Positions 35,153 through 45,900 of a stretch of DNA of 64,000 bases are shown here, piece after piece. The translations under genes and the position numbers were made by a program. The notes beneath the pieces were generated by a model. The model did no database searches. It was given only the letters and a program-made list of their open reading frames with translations, and was not told the DNA's origin. Origin of the DNA: Gemmatimonadales bacterium (GTDB lineage: Bacteria > Gemmatimonadota > Gemmatimonadetes > Gemmatimonadales > GWC2-71-9). How positions within the stretch are numbered: the stretch's first letter is position 1; each line of letters opens with the position of its first letter. The stretch is from assembly GCA_025934955.1 (NCBI GenBank), contig JAICWE010000002.1:1-64000 (forward strand), written 5' to 3'.

Positions 35153-35803
35153 ATGCCTCCGCGCGACATGGGTGACATCCGCCGCGAGTACGCTCGCACG
35201 CGACTCGATGAGCACGCGGTCGCCGCCGATCCGATCGTGCAGTTCCTCCGCTGGCTGGAGGACGCGCTCGCCTCCGAGCTGATCGAGGCGACGGCGATGA
35301 CCCTCGCCACGGCGACGCCGGACGGTGCGCCGTCCGCCCGCATGGTGCTGCTCAAGGGCGCCGACCCGCGCGGCTTCGTCTTCTTCACCGACTATCGCAG
35401 TCGCAAGGGTCACGAGCTCGAGGCCAACCCGCGCGCCGCCCTCGTGTTCTACTGGGCCGAGCTGGAGCGGCAGGTGCGGGTGACCGGCACGGTCGAGCGG
35501 GTGAGCGCGGAGGAGTCGGCGGATTACTTCCGCCGCCGGCCGTTGCCGAGCCGGCTGGGAGCGTGGGCGTCGCGGCAGAGCACGGTGCTGCCCGATCGCG
35601 CCACGCTCGAGCGGCAGCTCGACGACGTGCGCGCCCGCTTCAAGGACGGCGACGTGCCGCTGCCGCCGCACTGGGGCGGCTTCCGGGTCGTGCCGGACGC
35701 AATCGAGTTCTGGCAGGGACGGGAGAGTCGGCTGCACGACCGGCTGCGCTACCTGCGCGCCGGGGCCGGGGCGGCGTGGCGCATCGAGCGGCTCTCGCCC
35801 TGA
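35153..35803 (+). CDS. pdxH: Pyridoxamine 5'-phosphate oxidase
   Basis: 216 residues using ATG 35153; ATG 35168 ([18 protein letters not shown]) is equally possible, as neither has a clear ribosome-binding site. Typical motifs: [34 protein letters not shown] (FMN binding), [43 protein letters not shown], and the C-terminal [16 protein letters not shown]. It oxidises PNP/PMP to pyridoxal phosphate with FMN. The PLP made would serve kamA among others. Confidence 0.94.
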   Translation: MPPRDMGDIRREYARTRLDEHAVAADPIVQFLRWLEDALASELIEATAMTLATATPDGAPSARMVLLKGADPRGFVFFTDYRSRKGHELEANPRAALVFYWAELERQVRVTGTVERVSAEESADYFRRRPLPSRLGAWASRQSTVLPDRATLERQLDDVRARFKDGDVPLPPHWGGFRVVPDAIEFWQGRESRLHDRLRYLRAGAGAAWRIERLSP

Positions 35804-35813
35804 TCGGTCCCCC

Positions 35814-36932
35814 TCAGTCCACGCGCTTGTGGAAGCGCACCACGCTCGCCGTCATGAACGCCAGGGAAAACCCGATCAACCACGCCATCTCCGGCCACAC
35901 CGCGCCGAGTCCCACGCCTTTCAGCAGCAATCCCCGCAGCACGTCCAGGAAGTAGGTGAGCGGCAGCAGCGCGCCGAGCCATTGCGCCGGCGCGGGCATC
36001 GCCTCGCGGGGAAACATGAAGCCGGAGAGCAGGATGTTCGGCAGCAGGAAGAGGAAGCCGAGCTGCATCGCCTGCGCCTGGGTCTTCACCAGCGTCGAGA
36101 GCAGGAGGCCGAGCGCGAGGTTGGCGACGATGAACGGCAGCGCCACGGCGTAGAGCAGCGCGAGACTGCCGCGCACCGGCACGTCGAACAGCAGCCGGCC
36201 GAGCAGCAGGATGATGGTGATCTGCACGTATCCCACCAGCAGGAACGGCACGATCTTGCCCAGCATGAGGCTGGTCTTGCCGATCGGCGTGACCACCAGC
36301 TGCTCCAGCGTGCCGCGCTCCCGCTCCCGCACCACCGCCATGCTGGTGACGAGCACCATCGTGAGCGACAGCAGCACGCCGATGATGCCGGGCACGATGA
36401 ACACCGGCGTCTCCAGCGTCGGGTTGTACCACGGCCGCACCCGCAGGTCGAGCGGCGGCGGGCGCGCGCCGATCGGCGTGGTGGCGGTCGCGAGCCGCTG
36501 CGATTCGCGGAGCCCGGCGAGCGATGCGCCCGAAATGGCCGCGGACGACGCCAGCGGATCGGCGGCGTCCACGATCACCTGCGCCGTCGCGGTGTGGCCC
36601 CGCTTGAGATCGCGGGTGTACGTCGGGGGGACGACGATCGCGGCCCGCGCATCGCCGCGCTCGATCGTGCGCCGGATCGCCGCCCGGCTCGGCGCGATGC
36701 CGATGATGTCGAAGTTGCCGGTGTTCTCCAGCGTCTGCACCAGCGAACGGCTCTCGGCGGAGCGCGCTTCGTCGAGCACCAGCGTGGGGAGGTGGCGCAC
36801 CTCGGTCTGGATGGCGTAGCCGAAGAGGGCGAGCTGGATCGCGGGGATCCCGATCAGCATCGCGAGGGTGAAGCGGTCGCGCCGCATCTGGACGAACTCC
36901 TTCCAGATCATCGCGCCGAGCGCGCCTCTCAC
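35814..36932 (-). CDS. ABC-2 type transporter permease
   Basis: 372 residues from GTG 36932, overlapping the ATPase stop (GTGA). One N-terminal TM helix (FTLAMLIGIPAIQLALFGYA) precedes a ~130-residue periplasmic domain. Five more helices follow, e.g. GIIGVLLSLTMVLVTSMAVV and FLLVGYVQITIILLLGRLL, with ERERGTLEQLVVTPI as the coupling segment. This is the YhhJ/YbhR/YbhS layout. With the HlyD-like and ATPase genes it forms a tripartite exporter of the YbhFSR kind, for drugs or envelope lipids. It is convergent with pdxH. Confidence 0.9.
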   Translation of the reverse strand: MRGALGAMIWKEFVQMRRDRFTLAMLIGIPAIQLALFGYAIQTEVRHLPTLVLDEARSAESRSLVQTLENTGNFDIIGIAPSRAAIRRTIERGDARAAIVVPPTYTRDLKRGHTATAQVIVDAADPLASSAAISGASLAGLRESQRLATATTPIGARPPPLDLRVRPWYNPTLETPVFIVPGIIGVLLSLTMVLVTSMAVVRERERGTLEQLVVTPIGKTSLMLGKIVPFLLVGYVQITIILLLGRLLFDVPVRGSLALLYAVALPFIVANLALGLLLSTLVKTQAQAMQLGFLFLLPNILLSGFMFPREAMPAPAQWLGALLPLTYFLDVLRGLLLKGVGLGAVWPEMAWLIGFSLAFMTASVVRFHKRVD

Positions 36933-37666
36933 GCCGCGTCGTCCTTCTGCTGCAGGGCGATGAAGACGTCCTCCACCGATCGCTCGCCGAACTGCGCCGT
37001 GATCGCCTCGGGTGTGCCCAGCGCGATGAGCCGCCCGCGCGAGAGGAACGCCAGCCGCCCGCACAGCTCCGCCTCGTCCATGTAGTGCGTCGTGACGAGC
37101 GCCGTGACACCGGCCTTTGCGTACCCGCCGATCAGCTCCCAGAAGGTGCGGCGCGACGCCGGATCCACCCCGGACGTCGGCTCGTCGAGGAAGACGAGCT
37201 CGGGCCGGTGCGCCATGGCGCAGGCGAGCGCCACACGCTGCTTCCAGCCGCCGCTCAGGGTGCCGGTGAGCTGCCCCAGGCGCGGCCCGAGCCCCAGCTC
37301 GTCGCCCAGCTCGGAGAGCCGGCGCCGCTGCTCCGCGCCGTGCAGCCCGTAGAGCCCGCTGTAGAAGCGCATGTTCTCCAGCACCGTGAGATCGTCGTAC
37401 AGCCCGAAGCGCTGCGACATGTAGCCGATGCGCCGCCGCACCTGCTCCGGCTCGGCGACGACGTCGCGGCCGGCGACGCGCGCGGTGCCGGAGGTCGGCG
37501 CCAGCAGGCCGCAAAGCATGCGGATCGTCGTCGTCTTGCCGCTGCCATTGGGGCCGAGCAGTCCGAAGATCTCGCCGCGCGCGACGGTGAAGCTGAGGTC
37601 GTCCACCGCGATACGGTCGCCGAACGTCTTCCGCAGATGCTCGGTCCGGATCGCCGGCTCGGTCAT
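36929..37666 (-). CDS. ABC transporter ATP-binding protein
   Basis: 245 residues from ATG 37666, which overlaps the HlyD stop (ATGA). Walker A GLLGPNGSGKTTTIRML, Q-loop region MSQRFGLYDDLTV, signature LSGGWKQRVALACAM, Walker B LVFLDEPTSGVDP, and switch His in VTTHYMDEAE. It energises the ABC-2 permease encoded immediately downstream. Only one permease gene is present, so a homodimeric permease or a partner elsewhere is implied. Confidence 0.94.
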   Translation of the reverse strand: MTEPAIRTEHLRKTFGDRIAVDDLSFTVARGEIFGLLGPNGSGKTTTIRMLCGLLAPTSGTARVAGRDVVAEPEQVRRRIGYMSQRFGLYDDLTVLENMRFYSGLYGLHGAEQRRRLSELGDELGLGPRLGQLTGTLSGGWKQRVALACAMAHRPELVFLDEPTSGVDPASRRTFWELIGGYAKAGVTALVTTHYMDEAELCGRLAFLSRGRLIALGTPEAITAQFGERSVEDVFIALQQKDDAA

Positions 37667-38637
37667 CGGGCGGGCGACCCGACGCGCACGGTCGCGGGAA
37701 GGCCGGGCTTGATGGCGCCGGTGGTGTCGTCGAGCGCGACCTTCACGCCGAAGAGCAGGTCGGCGCGCTGCTCCGGCGTGAGCGCCAGGCGGGTGGTGTA
37801 CTCCGCTTCGGGATTGATGGCGACGACGCGGCCGCTGAAGCGGCGGTCCGAGACGCCGTCGATCGTCGCGACCGCCGGACTGCCGACGCGGAAGTCGGCG
37901 AGCACACGCGCCGGGAGATAGACGCGCACGTAGGGGCGGGCCGTCTCGCCTAACGTCAGCACCGGCTGGCCGGCGCCGATCACCTCGCCCGGCTCCGCCC
38001 ACCGGCCGAGCACGGTGCCGGCGACCGGCGCCGTGAGCACCAGGTCTCCCGCCGTCGCGCGCACGGTGGCGACCGCGGCGCGTGCGCTCGCGACCTCCGC
38101 CTCGGCGGCGCGGACCTGCTCCGGCCGGGCGCCCTGCTGCATCAGCCGGAGCGCCTCGGCGGCGGCGTCGCGCTGCGCTGCTGCGGCGGATGCGGCGGCG
38201 GTCGCCTGGTCGAGCTGCTGCCGGCTCACCACGCTGCGCTCGGCGAGCGCGCGGATGCGCTCGAGGTCCCTGGCGGTGCGGGTCGCCTCCGCGTCCGCCG
38301 CGGCGAGCTCGGAGCGGGCCCGCTGGATCTCCGCCGGCCGCGACCCCGCGCGCAGATCGCGCAGCGTCGCCTCGGCGCGGGCGAGGCGCGCCTGCTCGCT
38401 CTCGAGCGTGGAGGCGAGCGTCGCCTGGGTGAGCATCGCGAGCGTGTCGCCCGGGTGAACCATCGCGCCTTCGTCCACTCTCACGCCGACGATGCGCGCC
38501 GCGACCATCGGCGCCACGTCCACCTCGGTCACCTCGATGGTGCCGTGACCCTCGGTCGCGGGCGGCGGGTGATCGCACGCGGCGAGCGCCGCGGCGAGCG
38601 CGGCACCGGCCAGGGCGCGCTGCAGGTGACCGGTCAG
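37663..38637 (-). CDS. HlyD-family periplasmic adaptor, probable lipoprotein
   Basis: 324 residues if started at the CTG at 38637, which overlaps the upstream TGA and has GGGAGAG about 9 nt before it. No ATG, GTG or TTG lies in frame near the signal peptide, so this rare start is the best reading. The N-terminus LQRALAGAALAAALAACD carries a lipobox. Then come a biotinyl-lipoyl half (IVGVRVDEGAMVHPGDTLA), a long coiled coil (residues ~70-190), and TAPVAGTVLGRWAEPGEVIG. It links the inner-membrane ABC exporter to the outer membrane. Confidence 0.85.
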   Translation of the reverse strand: MTGHLQRALAGAALAAALAACDHPPPATEGHGTIEVTEVDVAPMVAARIVGVRVDEGAMVHPGDTLAMLTQATLASTLESEQARLARAEATLRDLRAGSRPAEIQRARSELAAADAEATRTARDLERIRALAERSVVSRQQLDQATAAASAAAAQRDAAAEALRLMQQGARPEQVRAAEAEVASARAAVATVRATAGDLVLTAPVAGTVLGRWAEPGEVIGAGQPVLTLGETARPYVRVYLPARVLADFRVGSPAVATIDGVSDRRFSGRVVAINPEAEYTTRLALTPEQRADLLFGVKVALDDTTGAIKPGLPATVRVGSPAR

Positions 38638-39200
38638 GACGCGACGCTCTCCCAGCTCACCTCGTAGCGGCAGACCCGGCCGCCCCGTGCGCGGCACTCG
38701 GTTTCGCTCACCCGCACGCCACGCGCGCCGCAGAGCTCCAGCGCCTTCCGGTACCAGCCGACGACGGTCCGGCAATCGGGCGTGCTGAACGTCTCGGCGT
38801 CGTAGGTCGTGAGCACGCCGGAGCGCTCGCCGGTGCGCTGGTACTCGCGCCGGCCGGTCTCGTAGTACATGCCGTAGACCGCCGGCGCCTTGGCGAGGAA
38901 CGCCTGGGGATCGCCCCCGGTGAGATAGCCGCTGTGCAGCGAGCCCAGGTTCTTCGCCGCCGACGCTTCGCCGAGCTTCTCGAAGAACTCCGGCCGCCCG
39001 CCGCCGACCACGCTCACGATCGCGTCGTCCAGCCGCCGGCTCAGCTCGAAGGGATACCAGTTGCTGGTGAAGACGACGCGCAGCGCGCGTTGATCGTCGG
39101 GCGGGAGCGCTTCGATGACGCGGCGCACCGCGTCCTTCCCGAACTGCTCGTCGACGAAGCCGAGGCGCGACTTCAGCACCGCGCCCTTGACCTGCTGCAT
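38634..39200 (-). CDS. V4R/DUF2378-like small-molecule-binding protein
   Basis: 188 residues from ATG 39200 (MQQVKGAVLKSRLGFVDEQF). The pattern VRRVIEALPPDDQRALRVVF, NWYPFELSRRLDDAI, and the closing RARGGRVCRYEVSWESV resembles the DUF2378 (TIGR02265) family known from myxobacteria, related to the V4R/heme-NO-binding fold. Several Cys residues lie near the C-terminus. It is first in the exporter operon, overlapping the HlyD gene, so it may sense the exported ligand. Family membership is by eye. Confidence 0.6.
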   Translation of the reverse strand: MQQVKGAVLKSRLGFVDEQFGKDAVRRVIEALPPDDQRALRVVFTSNWYPFELSRRLDDAIVSVVGGGRPEFFEKLGEASAAKNLGSLHSGYLTGGDPQAFLAKAPAVYGMYYETGRREYQRTGERSGVLTTYDAETFSTPDCRTVVGWYRKALELCGARGVRVSETECRARGGRVCRYEVSWESVAS

Positions 39201-39585
39201 GCGGCCGCTCGCGTGTGATAGGGATGGAGGCAAGATAAGGCGACGGGCGCCGCGGGCGAGAGGCGGTGTCGCTGTCGGCCGGCCGCCACACTGGGGCGGG
39301 CGGGCCACGGGGCTGAAGCGGTACCGGCGACCCCACCCCCGCCGCCGGCCCGGCTTCCCGCGTTCCTTAAGGGGTTCGCGGCCGCCGGCGCGGCCCGGGC
39401 GCCTAACGGGGCCGCTGGCATCGTTCTCGCCTCCCCTGGCCGCCGAACCCGATCCATATCCGCCTGCCTCTCGCCGCGCCGTTCCGCGGGGGGCAGTGCT
39501 CGCACCCCGTCGAACGCCGGGGGGTCTCGGTCGCGCACTCCGCACCGGAGCCCGGGGGTTCGGCCACGCCGCTCAGGAGGATGTC
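39201..39585. other. 385-bp intergenic region, no gene seen
   Basis: Extremely GC-rich with C- and G-runs (ccccacccccgcc, cgcggggggcag). It separates the minus-strand exporter operon from the plus-strand lipoprotein and giant-protein genes, so it should hold two divergent promoters. The motif gcctaacg occurs at 39409. The only AT-rich spot is ccatatcc near 39453. An aggagg at its end serves the lipoprotein start. Track ORFs here are compositional. Confidence 0.5.
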
Positions 39586-39924
39586 ATGCGTTGCGCCGCT
39601 CTGATTCCGCTCGCCCTGCTGGTCGTCGCATGCGGGAATGAGCCCACGAAGGAAAGCGCCGTCGCCAGCGCGGCGAAGACCGCGACCACCACGCCGACGA
39701 AGGGCACCGCGACATCGCCGGCGCTCGCGCGCGGCGCGCTCGCCTCGAAGGCCGTCGGCGTGATGGCGACGAAGCGCATCGCGGGCGGGCCATCGACGGT
39801 GTGCGCCAAGTTCGGCGCGCAGCTCAAGGTGGTCCAGGCGCGCCGTGCCCAGGCGCCGACCGACGCCGCGCTCAAGCAGCGCGAAACCAGTCTCGGTGCC
39901 CTCGTCGCCGACGCCTGCAACTGA
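39586..39924 (+). CDS. Small lipoprotein, hypothetical
   Basis: 112 residues from ATG 39586 with aggagg 6 nt upstream. Signal peptide ALIPLALLVVAC gives a lipobox Cys, followed by a Thr/Ala-rich linker (AKTATTTPTKGTATSP). A short helical domain follows with two Cys (TVCAKFGAQLKVVQA, LVADACN) that could be disulfide-linked. It directly precedes the giant Ig-repeat gene, separated by a strong hairpin. No family recognised. Confidence 0.75.
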   Translation: MRCAALIPLALLVVACGNEPTKESAVASAAKTATTTPTKGTATSPALARGALASKAVGVMATKRIAGGPSTVCAKFGAQLKVVQARRAQAPTDAALKQRETSLGALVADACN

Positions 39925-39932
39925 TCGTCCAC

Positions 39933-39956
39933 GCCGGCCGGCGCATGCCGGCCGGC
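39933..39956 (+). terminator. Strong hairpin between the lipoprotein and giant-protein genes
   Basis: Perfect 10-bp arms gccggccggc on both sides of loop gcat, 9 nt past the lipoprotein stop and 15 nt before the giant gene's ATG. There is no T run, so it may act as a partial terminator or mRNA stabiliser rather than a classical terminator. Confidence 0.5.
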
Positions 39957-39971
39957 CACCGGAGCCGTCGT

Positions 39972-42900
39972 ATGCCGCAGCTCACGCGACTCTTTCGCTC
40001 GCTCACCGCCGCCGTCGCCATGGCCGTACTGCCCGCCGCGCTCGCTGCGCAGGGGGCGGGACGCGCGCTCGTATACTGCCCGGTCGGCCTGGACGAGACG
40101 GGCTGTGCCAATATCGCCGCAGCGCTCGATGCGGCGGGCGGGGCGTTCGCGGGTGCGGTAGACCGCGGCTATGACGGCACCGGCGGCACGGTGGACCTCG
40201 CGACGGCGGACCTCTCGGCGTACCGCGTGGTGTTCGTGCCCTCGCTCTCCGACGGCGCGAGCGGCCGGCCGTACGACCGGCTCCGCAACGCGACGGTGGC
40301 CGCGCGGCTCCGCGCGATCCTCAGCGGCCGCCGCGCGGTGTGGTCGGGTACGCCCGACCTCGGCACCGGCAACGGCGCCGAGAAGACGGCGCTCCTCACC
40401 AACCTCGCGACGTGGGCGGCGGGAGGGAGTGGCGCGGGCCTCATCGCCCTGCTCGACAACTCCGACGACCCGGCGCAGCGCTACGACTGGCTCGCCGGGA
40501 TCGGCGCGGTGAACGTCGCCGCCGACACCACCGAGGCGAGCTACGACGCGGTGCAGGCGCTCACGGCGACGGGCACCGGCCTTCTCACCGTGAGCGGCGG
40601 TACGCTCGCGTACCCGAACATGGCGTCCTTCGGCCTGCATGCCGGCAGCGGCGCCGCGGAGGATGCGCGCGGCATCAACGCCGACAGCACCGCGGGGCCG
40701 TCGGTGCTGGTCACGGTCGCGGCGGATGGGAGCTCGGTCGCGCCGCCGTCCTCGCCGGCGCCGCCGTCAGCCGCGGCGAAGGCAATGGTGTACTGCCCGG
40801 TCGCGGTGGACGGGCCGGCGTGCGACAACATCGTCGCGGCGCTCACGGCGAGCGGAACGCCGTTCGCCACGGTGGACCGCGCGTATGACGGCACCGGCGG
40901 CACGCTCGACCTCCGGAGCGCCGATCTCGGCGGCTACGCCGTGATGGTGGTGCCGTCGCTCGCCGATGGCGCGGGCGCCACGCCCTACGCGATGCTGCGC
41001 GATCCGGCGGTTGCCTCCCGACTCAAGCCCCTGCTCGTCGGGCCGGTCGCGGTCTGGTCGGGCACGCCCGACCTTGGCAGCACCAACGTCGCGCAGAAGA
41101 GCACGCTGGTGATGAACCTGGCGCGCTGGGCGTCGGCGCAGCACGCGACGTCCGGGCTCGAGGGCCTCGTGGTGCTGCAGGACGCGTCGGACGACGTGAC
41201 CCAGCGCTACGGCTGGATGACCGGCATCAGCCGCGTGAGCGTGGCGGGTGACTCCACGTTCAACGTGCACGACAACGTGCAGGTGCTGACGACGACCGGC
41301 ACGGCGCTCCTCGACAACGGCTTCGGCCTCCAGCTGGGCTACAGCAGCATGGCGAGCTGGGGCCTCGTGCTGCCGGCGAGCTCGGGCCTCGGCGCCGACG
41401 CGACCGGCGGCCGCACGTCGCAGATCGTGCTCGCGACGTCGGCGAGCGCGGGCGGCGGCAACGCGGTGGCGGCGACGATCACGACCGACAAGCAGGACTA
41501 CGCGCCGGGCGAGACGGTGACGATCACGGGCAGCGGCTGGGCGCCGGGCGAGACGGTGAGCTTCGTGCTGCACGAGGATCCGGCGCTGGAGCCGGACATC
41601 AGGTTCAGCGGGGTGGCGGACGCGACCGGGAAGCTGGTCAACCAGTCGTTCACGCCGGACGCGCAGGATGTCGGCGTCCGCTTCGTGCTGACGGCGACCG
41701 GCGCGACGAGCGGCAGGATCGCGCAGGCGACGTTCACGGACGGCACTCCGCAGATTGACGCGGTGAGTCCCACGCCGTTTTCGCCGACGTCGAGCGTCGG
41801 TGTCAAGGACAACACGACCATCACGCTGAAGAATCAGGGCGGCGGCAACGTCACCGGCATTACGGTGCGAATCCGAAGTGGCACGCTCCTCAGTGGCACC
41901 CTCGTGCGCGAGATCACGGTGGGCAGCCTGGCCGGCAACGCTTCGACAAATGTCGCCTGGGATGGTCGAGACGGCAGCGCGGTGGCGGTCGCCGATGGGC
42001 TGTATACCGTACGTGCGTTCTCGGGCGGCAACGAGGAAAACGGGACCAACCGCACCCAGACCGTCGTCGTAGACAACACCAACCCCGCCACGACCGTCAG
42101 CGCGCCGGCGACCGGAACCACCGGCACCGCGCTCACCATCACGGGGACCGCGAGCGATCAGCCGATCATTGCCGGGGCGGGGATCGCGAGTGTGGTGGTC
42201 ACGATCGTCCGTGCGTCGGACAACACGGTGTTGAGCACCGGAGCCGCGAACAACACCGGCAGCTGGAGCTACAGCTATACGCCGAGCGAGGCCGGCAACC
42301 AGACCGTCACGGCGAAGGTCACCGACAACGCCGGCAACACGTTCACGACGGCTGGAGCTCCGCTCGTCGTCAAGGCTCCAAACCATGCGCCGGTGGCCAA
42401 CAATGACAGCTACACCGCGACGGAAGATCAGGCACTGACCATCACGGCTCCGGGCGTGCTCGGGAACGACACCGATGCCGATGGCGACGTCCTCGCCGCC
42501 GCGCTCGTGAGCGGGCCGACGAACGGCTCCCTCACGCTCAATGCGAACGGCTCGTTCACCTACACGCCCAACGCAAACGTCTTCGGCACCGATCAGTTCA
42601 CCTACCGCGCATCCGACGGGACCGTGCTGTCCGCCGCTGCGGCGACGGTGACCATCACGGTCGTGGGCGTCAACGATCCGCCGTCGTTCGTCAAAGGTCC
42701 CGATCAGACCGTGATCGAGGGAGCCGGCGCACAAACCATCTCGCCTTGGGCAACGGCGATCAGCGCCGGTCCGAACGAGGGTGCCCAGACCGTCAGCTTC
42801 GCGGTCAGCAACGACAACAACGCGCTCTTCTCTGCGCAGCCCGGCGTGGCGGCTGACGGTACGCTGACGTTCACTCCGGCGCTCGTTGCGAATGGCGTGG

Positions 42901-45900
42901 CGACGGTCACCGTCACCGCCAAGGACAACGGAGGCGTGGCGAACGGCGGCAATGACACGAGCGCTCCGCAGACGTTCACGATCACGGTGAAGCCGAAGGC
43001 CACCACCGCGCTCGTCGCGCAGGCCGCGAGCGGCGCCTTCGGCGGCACCGCCGCGCTCAGCGCCACGCTCACCAGCGGCGGCAATCCGCTCGGCGGGAAG
43101 ACCGTCGCGTTCAAGCTCAACGGCACCAGCGCCGGCAGCGCCACGACCGATGCGACCGGCGTCGCCAGCGTCGCGGCGGCGAGCCTCGCGGGCATCAACG
43201 CCGGCACCTATCCCGCCGGCCTGAACAGCGGCGTCCAGGCCGACTTCGCCGGCGACGCCAGCTTCGCGAGCTCGACCGCTGGCAACACGCTCACCGTCGC
43301 CCGGGCCGCGGCGACGATGAAGGTCACGATCAACGGCGCGACGTCGGCGAGCGTGCCGTTCGGGTCCATGATCAGCCTCACCGGAAACCTGACGCCGAAT
43401 CTGGACGGCGAGACGATCACGTTCGACATCAACGGCACCGTGGTCGGGAGCGCGGTGACGAGCGGCGGCGGCGTCGCCAACCTGTCGGTGAACCTCGCGT
43501 CGTTCCCGGCGCTCGTCGCGAGCACGACGGCGTACACCGTCACCGGCACCGTCACGACCTCGCCGGCCAATCCGAACTTCACCTTCGGAACCGGCACCGC
43601 GCCGCTCACGATCAACAAGGCCGCCGCGACGCTCGCGTTCGGCACGACGACGTTTACCTACGACGGCTCGCCCAAGCCGGTCACGGTGACGACGACGCCG
43701 GCGAATCTCACCGGTGTGAGCATCACCTACGCCGGCTTGCCGACGCCGCCGACGAATGCGGGGAGCTATGCGCTCGTCGCGACGCTCACGAACGCGAACT
43801 ACACCGCGCCGACGATCAACGGCACGCTGACCATCAACAGGGCCGATCAGACGATCACCTTCGCCGCGCTGGCCAACCGCACCTTCGGCGACGCGCCGTT
43901 CACCGTGAGCGCCACCGCGTCCTCCGGACTCGGCGTGAGCTTCGCCGTCGGCGCGACCGACGACTGCACCATCGCCGCCGCGACCGTCACCATCACCGGC
44001 GCCGGGAGCTGCACCGTCAGTGCCGCGCAGGCGGGCGACGGCAACTACAACGCGGCGCCGAGCGTGCCGCAGACATTCACGATCGCGAAGGCAGCGCCGG
44101 TGATCGCGTGGAGTAGCCCCGCCCCGATCACCTTCGGCGCCGTCCTCGGCGCGACGCAGCTCGATGCGACGGCGACCGGCGTGGCCGGCGCGGCGCTCGC
44201 CGGCACGTTCGTCTACACTCCGGCCGCCGGCACCCAGCTCAACGCCGGCAACGGCCAGGGCCTGGGGGTGCTGTTCACCCCCACCGACGCGGCGAACTAC
44301 GCGACGGCGACGAAGAACGTCACGATCGACGTGCTCAAGTTCACGCCCGTGGTATCGGTGACCGGCGGCAGCTTCGACTACAACAAGAACCCGCACCCGG
44401 CGACCGGCACCGTCACCGGCGTCGGCGGCGTCCTCCTGGGCCCGCTCGGCTTCACCTATAATGGATCCGCCGTGGCGCCGGTGAACGCCGGGACGTACGC
44501 CGTGATCGGGAGCTATGCCGGCGACCAGAACTACGAGCCCGCGACCGGCAACGCGCAGATCGTCATCAAGCCGGTGGCGCCGACGATCGTCTGGGCGACA
44601 CCGGCGGCGATCACCTACGGGACCGCGCTGAGCGGTACCCAGCTCGATGCGACCGCGACGGGCATCGACAACGATGCGGTGAGCGGGACGTTCGCCTATT
44701 CGCCGGCGTCGGGCGCGGTGCTCCATGTCACCGGCAGCCCCCACACCCTGTCCGCCGCCTTCACCTCGAGCGACCCGAACTACACCGACCTCGCGATCGG
44801 CGCACCGACGAATAAGACGGTGACGCTGGGCGTGAACCCGGCCCCGCTCACCGCGACGGCGGAGAACAAGACCAGGGCCTACGGCGCGGCCAACCCGCCG
44901 TTCACCGCGGCCTATGCCGGCTTCGTGAACGGTGACGGGCCGTCGCTCGTGACCGGCACGCCGAACCTCACGACGACGGCGACCGCGGCGAGCGGCGTCG
45001 CCGCGAGCCCGTACGCCATCACCTGGAGCACGCCGATCGGCGTGAGCGCCGGCGCGGACTACGTCATCGGCACGGTGGACGGCCTGCTGGCCGTGACCCC
45101 TGCGCCGCTCACCGTGACCGCGGACGCGAAGAACCGGCTCTACGGCGGCTCGAATCCCGCCTTCAGCGCGACGATCACCGGCTTCGTGAACAATGAGAAC
45201 CCGGGCACCTCCGGTGTCACCGGCACCGCCGGCTTCACCGGCGCCGCCACGACCACGACGCCGCTCACCGGCGTCGGCGGCTACACCATCACGCCGACCC
45301 TCGGCTCGTTGGCCGCGGTAAACTACGCCTTCACCAGCTTCGTGGACGGCACGCTGACCATCAATCCGGCACCGCTCGCGGTGAAGGCGGACGACAAGAG
45401 CCGCGAGTACGGCGACGACAACCCGGCGTTCAGCGCGGTGATCACCGGCTTCGTCAACGGTGAGAACCCGGTGAGCGCCGGCATAAGCGGCACCGCCTCG
45501 TTCGGCGGCACCGGCGGCACCAGCAACCACGGGACCAACGTCGGCAACTATCCGATCACGCCGAGCGCGGGGACGCTGGTCGCGGCCAACTACACGTTCG
45601 ACCCGAGCAAGGGCGCGACGTACACCGACGGGACGCTGACGATCACCAAGGCCCCGCTACTCGTGAAGGCGGACCCGGCCAGCAAGATCTTCGGCGACGG
45701 GCTGCCGCTCTTCAGCGGGACTCTGCTGACGCTCAAGAACAACGATCCGATCACGGCGAGCTGGATCGCCGGCAACGGCGGCACGTTCACCGCGACGACG
45801 AACGCCGGGAGCTATCCTGGCGCGATCGCTGGCGTGCTGAGCGATCCGAACAACCGGCTGGGCAACTACCAGCAGACCGACGCGCCCGCGACGCTGACGA

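Noticed and set aside
40767-45530. 1587-aa minus-strand ORF opposite the giant repeat protein
   Set aside because: Arg/Gly/His-rich mirror of a high-GC gene with no domain; the plus strand has a signal peptide and clear Ig/MBG repeats.
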